From NCBI RefSeq assembly GCF_902364365.1, contig NZ_CABJDN010000003.1, positions 496,001 to 560,000 on the forward strand: DNA of 64,000 bases, in the 5' to 3' direction. The stretch comes from Bacteroides intestinalis. Its GTDB lineage: Bacteria > Bacteroidota > Bacteroidia > Bacteroidales > Bacteroidaceae. This document shows, in pieces, positions 49,836 through 57,910 of this stretch. Numbering within the stretch: the first letter of the stretch is position 1; every line of letters begins with the position of its first letter. The notes under the pieces were generated by a model. It saw only the letters and a program-made list of their open reading frames with translations. It did no database searches and was not told the DNA's origin. Position numbers and translations under genes: made by a program.

Positions 49836-50126
49836 TTATTTGTTTAGAATCTGCTTCATACACCTGCGGAACTCTTTTACAGAGCCGGGGTTCATGTTTT
49901 TACCAAGCATAATTTGCGCAATCTCCATCGGATTATACTTTCTGTATTCAACTGGGATTTTGCCAAATACTCCGTATTCTAACATCGTTTCTCTGATATC
50001 CATAGGAATTTTCAAGACTTTCAACGCTTTCTGCTGTTGTGGAACAGAATATGGCTGATAATTACTATCCCAATTTCCAAATATGGAAGTGACATAAAGA
50101 ATCTTTTCTGCTAATCTTATTTTCAT
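49836..50126 (-). CDS. Hypothetical protein
   Basis: 96 aa, basic, Gln/Pro/Tyr-rich middle (NYQPYSVPQQQKALKVLKIP) and a helical C-terminus ending in CMKQILNK. No motif recognised. In the early leftward operon. Confidence 0.55.
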   Translation of the reverse strand: MKIRLAEKILYVTSIFGNWDSNYQPYSVPQQQKALKVLKIPMDIRETMLEYGVFGKIPVEYRKYNPMEIAQIMLGKNMNPGSVKEFRRCMKQILNK

Positions 50127-50136
50127 ATCTATTCAG

Positions 50137-50466
50137 TTATTTTACATCAATTATATTCCTGTACATTCCGAGAAAAGGAACTTCTACTCCGCATACCATA
50201 ATGTCATATATAGAGTCTTTTTTCATCGTTCCTGCAAATTCAGGATGAGCTATAAACCCATCAATATTAATACGGAATGTGCCTCTATCGGTATAGAGTA
50301 GATAATATACTTCTGTGCAAAAACCATCCTTATCTCCCGATGTCTTTTGGATCCTATCTACTTTTCCGACTTTCACTCTAATATTCTGTTTATTAGAAAA
50401 ATTGATAAACCATATACATGCAATAAATGCCATAATGGATAGTACTATAGTTATTCTTTTCTTCAT
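50137..50466 (-). CDS. Membrane-anchored small protein
   Basis: 109 aa. Residues 5-24 are an N-terminal hydrophobic anchor or uncleaved signal, followed by a strand-rich extracytoplasmic domain (VKVGKVDRIQKTS, VYYLLYTDRGTFRINIDG). A periplasmic early protein could alter the envelope on infection; no evidence beyond topology. Confidence 0.6.
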   Translation of the reverse strand: MKKRITIVLSIMAFIACIWFINFSNKQNIRVKVGKVDRIQKTSGDKDGFCTEVYYLLYTDRGTFRINIDGFIAHPEFAGTMKKDSIYDIMVCGVEVPFLGMYRNIIDVK

Positions 50467-50476
50467 ATCTTATTGG

Positions 50477-50569
50477 TTATTCATCTTTTTTCATTTTCTT
50501 AATCTCATCCAAAGAATCGGCAATCCACCATAAGAATCCACCGATCATAATCAATGCTATTAGTTCCAT
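50477..50569 (-). CDS. Membrane mini-protein
   Basis: 30 aa: MELIALIMIGGFLWWIADSL then a Lys/Asp-rich tail. Short hydrophobic segment with a double Trp at the interface. Fits the gap between its neighbours with 10-bp spacing. Too short for a firm call. Confidence 0.45.
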   Translation of the reverse strand: MELIALIMIGGFLWWIADSLDEIKKMKKDE

Positions 50570-50580
50570 TTTATATTAAG

Positions 50581-50727
50581 TTATTCTAAATAGTTTCCTG
50601 TTAATCCCCTGAATAGCATAGCAGAAGAAAAAGCCTTTCTTCCATTTTCAGAGACATAAGATATAACCCCAAAGACATCTGCTGTAGAGTATATTTTCCA
50701 TACCAATAATTTTTCTATCATTTCCAT
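50581..50727 (-). CDS. Small hypothetical protein
   Basis: 48 aa: MEMIEKLLVWKIYSTADVFG, then VISYVSENGRKAFSSAML. Amphipathic with one hydrophobic strand. Found by translation of the gap; unknown. Confidence 0.5.
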   Translation of the reverse strand: MEMIEKLLVWKIYSTADVFGVISYVSENGRKAFSSAMLFRGLTGNYLE

Positions 50728-50743
50728 CTTAGTTAATAATCTT

Positions 50744-51301
50744 TCATTGCTTCAAATACCGGTTTATTTCAACCTGAATGTAATCAGGCGCAATATGACA
50801 TCGTTCAACTGCCGTTTGCTGTCCTTCTGTTTCTGGAAAGTTACGCTTCCTAATGATAACATCCACTTCCTCGCTACGTTCACGGAGGAACTTTCTAAAT
50901 GCTTCACCGACAGTTATAGTATCGAAATACCCGTAGAACTTACCATACCTCCCTAGCTTGAAACGGGCAACAAATAGAAGAAATTCTGTCAACTTGATGT
51001 AGTGATACTGCCCGACAAACAGCCGTGAAAATTCATTCAGAGCGTCTAAGTCAGCACTTTCTTTCGTCGAAGAGGCAAAATCGATAGTCAATAGTTGAGT
51101 TTTTACCCACAACGAAGAAGAATCACATCCGTACATCCGTTCTAAATCAGCCACTGTTGGAGATTTCTCACTATAAGCCTTTTCCAAATCTGAAAGAATA
51201 ATTGTTTGAAGTGAAGTGGAATAAGCAGATGAAAAGGCCTTAAAGGTCGGGTATCTCTGCTTGATGGTTGATAGCAGAATTTCCCTGCTCGATGGCTGCA
51301 T
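50744..51301 (-). CDS. DUF6633-like protein next to the replication gene
   Basis: 185 aa from the ATG at 51301 (a start at 51379 would overlap the upstream gene by 140 bp). MQPSSREILLSTIKQRYPTF opens the conserved part. Helical, with ITVGEAFRKFLRERSEEVDV late. Bacteroides phages often carry such a protein directly after the replication initiator (DUF6633 from memory); it may help load the helicase, by position only. Confidence 0.6.
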   Translation of the reverse strand: MQPSSREILLSTIKQRYPTFKAFSSAYSTSLQTIILSDLEKAYSEKSPTVADLERMYGCDSSSLWVKTQLLTIDFASSTKESADLDALNEFSRLFVGQYHYIKLTEFLLFVARFKLGRYGKFYGYFDTITVGEAFRKFLRERSEEVDVIIRKRNFPETEGQQTAVERCHIAPDYIQVEINRYLKQ

Positions 51302-52232
51302 ATTCGTCAAGGAGCATTCTTGCCTTTGCTGCTTTATCAGCATTCCGATTGTTTTGTCCTTGGATTCCTGTTTTTCCATACTTGATGTTTAACCATTCTT
51401 GATAATCACGTTCAGTTCCCGTAAATACAACCCCGGTCCATCCGGATTCAATTGCCCTCTCAATTTGCCTGATGGCAAACTCTTCTTCAAAATTAGAAAG
51501 CTTATTAAGTGAAAGCTGCAACGCATAATTAAGCTTGTTTTTCCATTTTGGAGTATTTCGCAAAGTTTCCCAAGCAGACATGAAAGCTATCGAAGAGAAA
51601 GGATAAACTAAAGGCTTTACATCTCCCTCTTTTTTTCTGGACTTCTTGGGCTTTTCGGGTGGGGGGTTCTCGTGCGTACGCGCGAGACTCTCTTCTTGTT
51701 TTATGTTTATATTATCTTTAATAGGTGTAATTTGCGTTTCATCCTCAAAATTTGCGGATGATGTTGCGGATGATGTTTTTTTATCATCCTCAAAATTTGC
51801 GGGTGATTCTGCGGATGATATTGCGGATGTTACGACTTTATCTGTTTTAACTAGAAATATCGATTCATTCGCATTATCATCCGCAATATCATCCGTACTT
51901 TCATCCTCAAAATTTGCGGATGATGTTGCGGATGATAACACCTCATCGCTTATCTTTTGAGAAAAAGAATAGTAACAGCCTATACGTTTATCCTTGCAAG
52001 TCCTATAAAAAAGAAGTCCAGCATCAGATAAACTATCTCTAGATTTACGCAATGTATTATCAGATATATCTAAATTACCACACAGAATATTACTACGAAT
52101 GAAGAATACTTCCTTCCATTTCATATCATTGCAGATAGCCACAAGTTCATGATAAAGAGCTTGTGCGGCAGTGGTTAGGTAGATTCTCCCCCTTACCTTT
52201 CGAAGTTTGGATATTAGTTGATAGCTATTCAT
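51240..52232 (-). CDS. Winged-helix replication initiator-like protein
   Basis: 330 aa. N-terminal ~100 residues are a winged-helix (AQALYHELVAICNDMKW, then ISDNTLRKSRDSLSDAGLLF). Residues ~105-195 are a low-complexity acidic linker with repeated SSATSSANFEDE units. The C-terminal ~110 residues are a DnaD/DnaB2-like helical domain with WGTV-type contact replaced by ESGWTGVVF. Lambda O and DnaD-type initiators share this order, and their origins lie inside the gene; the linker repeats here are iteron-like at DNA level. Confidence 0.75.
   Translation of the reverse strand: MNSYQLISKLRKVRGRIYLTTAAQALYHELVAICNDMKWKEVFFIRSNILCGNLDISDNTLRKSRDSLSDAGLLFYRTCKDKRIGCYYSFSQKISDEVLSSATSSANFEDESTDDIADDNANESIFLVKTDKVVTSAISSAESPANFEDDKKTSSATSSANFEDETQITPIKDNINIKQEESLARTHENPPPEKPKKSRKKEGDVKPLVYPFSSIAFMSAWETLRNTPKWKNKLNYALQLSLNKLSNFEEEFAIRQIERAIESGWTGVVFTGTERDYQEWLNIKYGKTGIQGQNNRNADKAAKARMLLDEYAAIEQGNSAINHQAEIPDL
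51739..51936. repeat. Iteron-like repeats, putative phage replication origin
   Basis: Three direct copies of a 36-bp unit beginning TCATCCTCAAAATTTGCGG start at 51739, 51784 and 51901; an inverted stretch of two related 9-mers lies at 51877-51896. In all about nine GCGGATGAT-type 9-mers cluster in 200 bp, inside the linker of the initiator-like gene, beside AT-rich DNA (51700-51735, 51835-51870). Confidence 0.6.
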
Positions 52233-52522
52233 AAACGAAAATATCTATTTGCTGCACATTCATCAAAAGACTTCACACGCTCTATAAGCCGCTTCTGCCT
52301 CTGCCTGAAAGCTAAATTATCGTCATACTTATTGTGACATTCCCGGCACAATCCAACGATATTAAGAGGATTGGTATAATGTTCAGGATATTCCGACTTT
52401 GGAACTAAATGTGCTGCGTCCGACATTGGTTTACCACAGATAGCGCAATAAGGTGGCAATGCTTTCTTTATTCTTGCAACTTCTCTGTTGCGCTGGGCTT
52501 GTTTGGTGCTAATCTGTTTCAT
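52229..52522 (-). CDS. HNH-family protein
   Basis: 97 aa from the ATG at 52522. CAICGKPMSDAAHLVPKSEY and GLCRECHNKYDD supply two CxxC pairs and the HNH-type His. The first catalytic His is His in AHLVPK. Compact size as in phage HNH nucleases that act with terminase or in replication. The stop overlaps the initiator start by 4 bp. Confidence 0.8.
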   Translation of the reverse strand: MKQISTKQAQRNREVARIKKALPPYCAICGKPMSDAAHLVPKSEYPEHYTNPLNIVGLCRECHNKYDDNLAFRQRQKRLIERVKSFDECAANRYFRL

Positions 52523-52579
52523 ACGAATAGTGTTTAAATAATAGCTCCCGGATACCGAACCAACGGACACCGGGATAAT

Positions 52580-52843
52580 TTACTTACCATGTTTCATTCG
52601 ATGGCAATCCTCACATAAAGTCTCAAGACAATACAGGAACTCTAATTCATGCCCAACTATGGAATATCCTGCAATGTCATATACTTTGTGATGGACTTCC
52701 AAATTGTATGTCTTACCACACACTTGGCATCTATGCCCATCACGAATTCTAACCTTACGCTTCACCTCTTCCCAATAAGGATTATTCCTCAGGCTCTGCC
52801 GATACTTCGTCGGTCGCCCCTTCTTGTGATTCAGTCTGTTCAT
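52580..52843 (-). CDS. HNH endonuclease
   Basis: 87 aa from the ATG at 52843 (overlaps the upstream stop by 62 bp; a shorter GTG start is possible). CQVCGKTYNLEVHHKVYDIAG and LCEDCHRMKHGK form a canonical HNH with both zinc CxxC pairs and catalytic His-His. Adjacent to a second HNH gene, probably a diverged tandem pair. Confidence 0.82.
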   Translation of the reverse strand: MNRLNHKKGRPTKYRQSLRNNPYWEEVKRKVRIRDGHRCQVCGKTYNLEVHHKVYDIAGYSIVGHELEFLYCLETLCEDCHRMKHGK

Positions 52844-53606
52844 CTTCTTTCCTCCATGGGCTTTCTTCAATTGCTACTCTATGCCATTCATGGCGTTGGA
52901 TAGGAACAACCTCGCCATTATCTTCATCCAAGAAGTCTTCGGTCCAGTGTTCTAACCAAACATCCTGACCGTCTTCTTCCCAGACTTCAACAATATTCTC
53001 ATCCTTACCAAATTTGCGAAGGTTCTTTCTGGTATCCTTCACATCTATATCAGGTAATTCATAACCAAGTGTTTTAAATGCTTCCTGATTCATTTCACCT
53101 GAATTGAAAAGGTCATTGTATTCATGCTTTGGTATTTCCTGAACCAACGCCAGACGAAACGCATCATTCACCCATGAATAATACAGGTAATGCCCCATCA
53201 CAGGAATACGGAAGGTATCAATCATCTTTAAAGGATAATCCTTAATGCCTTTCTTCGCCAAGTTCACAAGGTCTTTGAACTGGGTATGTAAGGCAGAAAT
53301 CTTTGCCTCAAAGTCTTTCTTCTCAGCATTAAACTTGGCTTTTAAAGCTTCGAACTGTGCTTCAAGTTCCGGAATCTGTTCCTCGGCAATCTCGCCATAG
53401 TTCGCACGGATAGTTGAAATCTCATAATCATCCATAACCCGGTTAGCGATTACATCCTTTTCTTGGATGGTTACAAAATGCTCTGATAACTTCTTTTTAA
53501 CGTCGTCCATACAAACGCAATCAGAGAAAATAACTTCGGGGAATTTTACTGTAGTAGGAAGCTTGAATTTAAGTTCCTCTGGTACATAGTCTTTTAAATC
53601 AATCAT
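52782..53606 (-). CDS. Conserved phage protein with coiled coil (recombination region)
   Basis: 274 aa. Coiled coil at ~75-115 (EAQFEALKAKFNAEKKDFEAKI). A C-terminal part is acidic and Trp-rich (VWEEDGQDVWLEHWTEDFLD) and ends in a very acidic tail. It lies between ExoVIII-like and replication genes. Coupled to the 51-aa gene upstream by a 4-bp ATGA overlap. Possibly a recombination accessory; family unknown to me. Confidence 0.6.
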   Translation of the reverse strand: MIDLKDYVPEELKFKLPTTVKFPEVIFSDCVCMDDVKKKLSEHFVTIQEKDVIANRVMDDYEISTIRANYGEIAEEQIPELEAQFEALKAKFNAEKKDFEAKISALHTQFKDLVNLAKKGIKDYPLKMIDTFRIPVMGHYLYYSWVNDAFRLALVQEIPKHEYNDLFNSGEMNQEAFKTLGYELPDIDVKDTRKNLRKFGKDENIVEVWEEDGQDVWLEHWTEDFLDEDNGEVVPIQRHEWHRVAIEESPWRKEDEQTESQEGATDEVSAEPEE

Positions 53607-53758
53607 TGTTTCTTAGTATTTAATTTCTTAAGCATTTTCTTGCACCTTCTACATAAATCCTGATCGGGAGATGCTTTAGGCGCGTATTTCTTTATTTTAT
53701 CAGAGCATTGCATAAGTAGGCGCTCTATTGTTTGAATATCTGTTTTGCATAATTCCAT
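53603..53758 (-). CDS. Small Lys/Cys-rich protein
   Basis: 51 aa: MELCKTDIQTIERLLMQCSD, then a Lys-rich end with CRRCKKML. Two Cys pairs may bind zinc. The start overlaps the ExoVIII-like stop (TAATG) and the stop overlaps the next start (ATGA), strong evidence of a real gene. Confidence 0.7.
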   Translation of the reverse strand: MELCKTDIQTIERLLMQCSDKIKKYAPKASPDQDLCRRCKKMLKKLNTKKQ

Positions 53759-54903
53759 TATTCAAAATCATCTATAGCCACCGGATGAAGAAGTTTCTTA
53801 CTCCAATCAGGAAGCTGCATGTCAATTATACCACGAGCACCCTCTTCCGCTTTAGCATCATAGCCGGGAAACCACTTCTTATCAAAGCAGTCTTTGACGA
53901 TAGAAAGAGCATAGTGATATTTATACTTACCATTAGCCAGATCATCAGGAGACCAAAAAAGAACAGCCACATCATAGGGTTCGACTGTCTGCAACATAAT
54001 CATTATGGTTACATTAAAGTTTCGTCCAGTAACGCCGCTCATTACTTCTTGGTACATACCTTCTGACAACTCATATTTGAGTTTGGCACAATCATAATAG
54101 AACTTGCCGAGATCATCGGCCCGTGTGGTTTTGAAGGAAATTACAGCATTAACGCCGATATTTTCTTCTACGTTAAAATAATCCGGTCGAACTCTCACAT
54201 TAAGTCCGGTTTCTTCATCCTTTCCATAGAAAGAGACTTCTGAGTATGCACCTTTTAGAATATTAGGAATAATACCGCCACCATACCAATAATAGTTTCT
54301 TTTCAAGGCGGTTATAATCATATTCATTTCTTCACTGATGAAAGAATAGCCGAAATCAATAAGCTTTTGTTTCAGATCGTCCCGGTACTCTTTGAGTGCA
54401 TTGAAATTCCATTTTTCAGAAGGAGATTCACTTTCAGCATCCCTTGCATAATTTTCCTCATTTGCAAGAAGTTCTTCATAGAACTTAATCATTTGAATCA
54501 CACCATCTTTTGATGCCTGATTGCATGCTGGTTCTACCTTTACCAATTCAAACAAACGAGGTTCCAGAAAAGCCATGTGAGCAAATGTACCCAATTGAAA
54601 ACAGGGCTTCGGTTTCTCTTCAAAGACTCTCTCCCAGTCATAATAAAACGAACGCGGAGTTTTAAGAGCACTCTTTAGATTTGAAGAAGAAATATGTCTG
54701 CTTTCAAGATATGTTTCCATTGGATCACGCTTGACTACTCCATTCACACTCAAAGATTTCAAGTCGATATTGACAGGTTTCTTATTGCAGTTTAGCGCTA
54801 TGAAATCCAGAACCGTTTCTTTCGTTGGATAATCATCCGGATTATAGGCAGAAGGATTGAGTTCCTCCCCTTCTGCACAATTATTCAAATCAAAATCTAT
54901 CAT
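53758..54903 (-). CDS. ExoVIII/RecE-like PD-(D/E)XK exonuclease
   Basis: 381 aa from the ATG at 54903 (ATGA overlap with the upstream stop). RecB-like nuclease core: GTFAHMAFLEP (His), YSEVSF, NVRVRPDYFNVEE (catalytic Asp), NAVISFKTTRADD (the ISFKTT carries the Lys). Matches exodeoxyribonuclease VIII-like PDDEXK proteins of phage recombination systems. The partner would be a ssDNA-annealing protein; the 153-aa upstream gene is the best local candidate, but no clear RecT/ERF was seen. Confidence 0.85.
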   Translation of the reverse strand: MIDFDLNNCAEGEELNPSAYNPDDYPTKETVLDFIALNCNKKPVNIDLKSLSVNGVVKRDPMETYLESRHISSSNLKSALKTPRSFYYDWERVFEEKPKPCFQLGTFAHMAFLEPRLFELVKVEPACNQASKDGVIQMIKFYEELLANEENYARDAESESPSEKWNFNALKEYRDDLKQKLIDFGYSFISEEMNMIITALKRNYYWYGGGIIPNILKGAYSEVSFYGKDEETGLNVRVRPDYFNVEENIGVNAVISFKTTRADDLGKFYYDCAKLKYELSEGMYQEVMSGVTGRNFNVTIMIMLQTVEPYDVAVLFWSPDDLANGKYKYHYALSIVKDCFDKKWFPGYDAKAEEGARGIIDMQLPDWSKKLLHPVAIDDFE

Positions 54904-55361
54904 CCGACTACGTGTAAGTTTATGCGTAGAGGTTTTATAGACCAATTATCGGACTGGAAATTATTGGTTTTATTCTTTCTCTTACCCATATAAGTGATTT
55001 TAAGAGGAACACCACTTTTAAGTGAACCATTCTCAATATATTGTTCAAGAATACCAACCAATCTACGAGAACCATTAGTCACAGTCTGTACTACTCCATC
55101 CTCTGATCTCTCAAGAAAAATAGCACAATCCAAATCAATCAGATCACCAGTTCCATTAGCACTTAAAACCTTTTGAGGCTTGATTTCTACAAAAAACATT
55201 TTCTTAAACTCACCAGCATGTTCCGGGGTCCAATAATTGCCACAAAGGTCAACTGGTAACTCCTGAGCATCCTCTAGAGAAGGGAGGTCACTTGTACTCA
55301 AATCTGCTGCTTGAATCTCAAATGAAGATTCTTGCTCTTTTAAGGTTAATTCTTTACTCAT
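54900..55361 (-). CDS. Possible ssDNA-binding / recombination partner protein
   Basis: 153 aa. Acidic N-terminal tail, then an OB-like strand series (FFVEIKPQKVLS, LIDLDCAIFLE, GVPLKITYMGKRK) and a basic end. Directly upstream of and coupled to the ExoVIII-like gene (4-bp overlap). Start context ATTACGATTATG is the common phage one. OB-fold is inferred from strand spacing, not from a match. Confidence 0.55.
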   Translation of the reverse strand: MSKELTLKEQESSFEIQAADLSTSDLPSLEDAQELPVDLCGNYWTPEHAGEFKKMFFVEIKPQKVLSANGTGDLIDLDCAIFLERSEDGVVQTVTNGSRRLVGILEQYIENGSLKSGVPLKITYMGKRKNKTNNFQSDNWSIKPLRINLHVVG

Positions 55362-55380
55362 AATCGTAATTTTTAAAGGG

Positions 55381-55731
55381 TTATTTACTTATAATTTCTT
55401 TCATTTCAGCTTTTGCAAGAGGGGATAATTCCTTCATATAATTACATTTAAAAGCGGCCGATTCAAGTTCTAAAATATCATATCTAACTCTAGAATGTAA
55501 TTTACCGTCAGCGTCTTTATATCGCTTTACCAAGCCAGCTTTTACCCATTTAGAAACATCCCCTTTCCCATATTTTTTATGAGCTTTATTTTGAGAAATA
55601 AACTGAGGCTCTTTAAAAGAGTTAATCCGTTCTTCCCTTTGTCCTATTCCTCTTGCATAGTCTATTAGTTTATATAAAACCTCTTCCGGCATCGATACCA
55701 TAATTACTCCTTGCTCTTTAAATCCTTTCAA
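55381..55731 (-). CDS. Small DNA-binding-like protein (excisionase/MerR-like)
   Basis: 116 aa. The middle part has a winged-helix look: QFISQNKAHKKYGKGDVSKW, then AGLVKRYKDADGKLHSRVRYD. Resembles excisionase-type or helix-turn-helix domains that follow a helical N-terminus. The start may be one of the later Met codons (residues 11 or 14). Confidence 0.55.
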   Translation of the reverse strand: MKGFKEQGVIMVSMPEEVLYKLIDYARGIGQREERINSFKEPQFISQNKAHKKYGKGDVSKWVKAGLVKRYKDADGKLHSRVRYDILELESAAFKCNYMKELSPLAKAEMKEIISK

Positions 55732-55818
55732 TTTTCATCTTTTGTCCTCTTCTCATATCGCTATGCTTGTGATAAAGCGATAAAAAACAAGACAAATTAC
55801 TTTTTAGTATACTGAGGT

Positions 55819-55995
55819 TTATATTCTAAAAGCCTTTTTCAAGACATTGTGATAAAACCATATTGAATATATTATACCAACAAGATTCATTGTATAATTC
55901 CAGTCTCCTGTTATCGGGTTCACATCGTTAAAAGTTAACATACACGGCAGTGCCAATATATTAAGCAACATCACCTTTAGTATTGTCTTTTTCAT
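55819..55995 (-). CDS. Small two-pass membrane protein
   Basis: 58 aa found by translation: MKKTILKVMLLNILALPCML, a short loop, then LVGIIYSIWFYHNVLKKAFR. Two hydrophobic helices with basic ends. The start is 5 bp after the LuxR-type gene stop. The next 87 bp (55732-55818) hold nothing I recognise. Confidence 0.6.
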   Translation of the reverse strand: MKKTILKVMLLNILALPCMLTFNDVNPITGDWNYTMNLVGIIYSIWFYHNVLKKAFRI

Positions 55996-55999
55996 TCTA

Positions 56000-56389
56000 T
56001 CATGCAGCTAAAAAATTAAAGCCATTATTATTCCTATTCCCTGCTCGTATGTATCGCATAGCTGTTCGAGCTCTCGATGGTGTTCTCATCCTTCGTAAAT
56101 CGGAACTATTGCAAGTAATCTGCATCATAATAAAAAGAACAGAGAACAAGAGTTCAAGCCCGTGTTTACGTATTTCCTTCAAGTCGAAATCACGTTTTAG
56201 CTTACCACAAATCATATATAAAAGCAATTCCGTATCTTTGGAGATACCCAGTTTCCGATATATCGTTCTTTTCTGGGTCTTGACAGTCCAAACCGATTTA
56301 TTTAAATTGTCTGCTACCTCTTTGTCGGCAAGTCCCTTGCAGTACTCATTTGCAACAAGCATTTCCGCCGGAGACAAAACAATCATCAC
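56000..56389 (-). CDS. LuxR-type HTH regulator
   Basis: 129 aa. N-terminal GerE/LuxR HTH (LSPAEMLVANEYCKGLADKE, then SVWTVKTQKRTIYRKLGI), followed by a helix, a hydrophobic segment (GLELLFSVLFIMMQIT) and a basic C-terminal tail. No receiver domain. An early-expressed DNA-binding protein; candidate activator of the operon, or of late genes through sites A-C. That link is speculative. Confidence 0.8.
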   Translation of the reverse strand: MMIVLSPAEMLVANEYCKGLADKEVADNLNKSVWTVKTQKRTIYRKLGISKDTELLLYMICGKLKRDFDLKEIRKHGLELLFSVLFIMMQITCNSSDLRRMRTPSRARTAMRYIRAGNRNNNGFNFLAA

Positions 56390-56598
56390 GCCTCTCTTTT
56401 AATTCTAAACGTTCCATTCACCATATCGTAATTCCCTTCCCTACTCCAATTCGATTTACTCTTCCACATTCGTTTTCTCAGTCTTGGAATAATAGAACCG
56501 ACAATAGATTCAGCCTTTTCAAGTGGAAATTCAACTACTTCACCTACTTTCATATTCAGCAAAGCCTCAGTCCATTTTTCTGTAATTCTCTTTACCAT
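56386..56598 (-). CDS. Small hypothetical protein
   Basis: 70 aa, basic: VGEVVEFPLEKAESIVGSII, then Arg/Lys-rich RLRKRMWKSKSNW. Overlaps the LuxR-type start by 4 bp. Family unknown, seen in Bacteroides phages from memory. Confidence 0.55.
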   Translation of the reverse strand: MVKRITEKWTEALLNMKVGEVVEFPLEKAESIVGSIIPRLRKRMWKSKSNWSREGNYDMVNGTFRIKREA

Positions 56599-56637
56599 GA
56601 TTGTTCTATTTTAAATTTATTCTTAATATATTTGAAA

Positions 56638-56796
56638 TCATAACACTGTCATTATCACCAATTCATCACTGTATAATTCGACAAAATCATGTTTGCCAAA
56701 TTGTACCATTATTTTATCACCGCTAACACTATATACCTTCCCGATTTTGTTTTCCCAACCGGGAGCTTTATATTTTACTAATGTTCCTTTTTTCAT
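56638..56796 (-). CDS. Small SH3-like protein
   Basis: 52 aa: MKKGTLVKYKAPGWENKIGK, then VQFGKHDFVELYSDEL. Barrel-like pattern with alternating hydrophobics. Start context CATACGATTATG. Found by translation of the gap. Confidence 0.6.
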   Translation of the reverse strand: MKKGTLVKYKAPGWENKIGKVYSVSGDKIMVQFGKHDFVELYSDELVIMTVL

Positions 56797-56814
56797 AATC
56801 GTATGATTTAAAAA

Positions 56815-57004
56815 TTAACCGCCTGTACAAGGGTAAAGGAAAACGGTGCGCACTTCGTTTCTCTCATGGCTTTTAGTACAGTATTAGCACTAACCTTTTC
56901 TGCGGGATAGTTCCCGTGGGCGTTCCGATGATTGCCTTACTACTTACACTAAGGATAGGTAAGCCACGGGATATGTTGATAAGCGTGGTATGGTCGCTTA
57001 CATA
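56815..57004 (-). other. GC-richer structured intergenic region (possible ncRNA)
   Basis: About 190 bp without a convincing ORF between the NUMOD4-HNH gene and the 52-aa gene. Several inverted repeats: TCCCGTGG (56912-56919) with CCACGGGA (56964-56971), CGGGA (56903-56907) with TCCCG (56912-56916), and CTGTAC with GTACAG (56823-56828, 56877-56882). The first two stems exclude one another. No T-run. Could be a structured leader or part of the HNH-bearing mobile element. Confidence 0.45.
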
Positions 57005-57565
57005 CTATATGTATTTCCAGATAAATCCATAAGCAGTTTTTCTCAAACCTTTGCAACACTTTCTAATGGTGCTGCAATCATAATTGTTTTCATCGCAAGC
57101 ATCAGCTATACAATTATATTCTGTGCGCGAGTTTAAATCAATAGATAACCTTATTATTGGACGATATTTTCTATTTTTTGTTTTATTCTTTTTCCTAGCT
57201 TCAATTGCTTTTATTTTAGTTATTTGATTATTTACATTTTCCTTCCGAGTTGCCCATTTTAAATTAGAAACTACATTGTTACTCTTATCAGTATCTATGT
57301 GGTCTACTTCTCTTTTGTTTAATGGGTTTCTTATAAAAGCGTTAGCAACCAACCTATGGATAGTTCTATAATATTTATGCCCATTTTTACTTAATAATAT
57401 ATATAAATATCCATTTCTGTTCCTTTGAGGTTTCAATACATTACCCTTATAAAAATTATATTTTGAACAATCAAAGGACTTCCTATCAATAGATTTAACT
57501 CTACCTAAGTTGGATACCATATATTCATTTTCAAAACCATCAATATTTTTCCAAATCTCTTCCAT
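57005..57565 (-). CDS. Homing-type HNH endonuclease (NUMOD4-HNH-NUMOD1)
   Basis: 186 aa from the ATG at 57565 (MEEIWKNIDGFENEYMVSNL); the upstream Met adds eight residues. NUMOD4 at ~1-45, HNH at ~85-115 (VDHIDTDKSNNVVSNLKWAT), NUMOD1 at ~140-186 (CIADACDENNYDCSTIRKCC). Free-standing homing nuclease or cargo of an inserted element; flanked on both sides by structured non-coding DNA. AT-rich relative to its flanks. Confidence 0.87.
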   Translation of the reverse strand: MEEIWKNIDGFENEYMVSNLGRVKSIDRKSFDCSKYNFYKGNVLKPQRNRNGYLYILLSKNGHKYYRTIHRLVANAFIRNPLNKREVDHIDTDKSNNVVSNLKWATRKENVNNQITKIKAIEARKKNKTKNRKYRPIIRLSIDLNSRTEYNCIADACDENNYDCSTIRKCCKGLRKTAYGFIWKYI

Positions 57566-57910
57566 ATATAATAATTTTATTGCGCTCATAGAGTAATTCG
57601 ATTACTTGCATCGCGCATAACTATGAGCTTTTATAATGAATAGCGTACGGACGCCTAACCCCGTTTTCTTACTGATGAAGACGATTTTTCGGACTAAACA
57701 TTTCCATAAAACACCATACAACCGTATAATGCCCACCGTAAAACGGTGTATTTTATATAATAAGACTACTTCAAGCCGTTTATCCAGTCTCCGCATTTCT
57801 GCTATGGATAATCCTTGTTTCGTATTTGTTTCTTCAAAAAGTCAAAGAGCTTATCACATGTTCCCTGAAAGCGTTTTGCTCGCTTCTTACATAGGTCTAC
57901 CTAACAGGAA
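57566..57910 (-). other. Non-coding stretch upstream of the HNH gene
   Basis: 345 bp. Contains a nested hairpin (GCTCATAG ... CTATGAGC around AGTAAT-CGA-ATTACT, 57580-57630) and only doubtful ORFs (a 64-codon one at 57602-57796 on the minus strand, and a plus-strand one over the same DNA). With the structured segment on the other side it might form a homing element; I could not identify intron core motifs. Confidence 0.4.

Noticed and set aside
57602..57796. Minus-strand 64-codon ORF and an overlapping plus-strand 98-codon ORF (57636-57932)
   Set aside because: They overlap each other on opposite strands, have poor start contexts and no family resemblance, and the region looks non-coding and structured. 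The minus one is in operon orientation and cannot be fully excluded.
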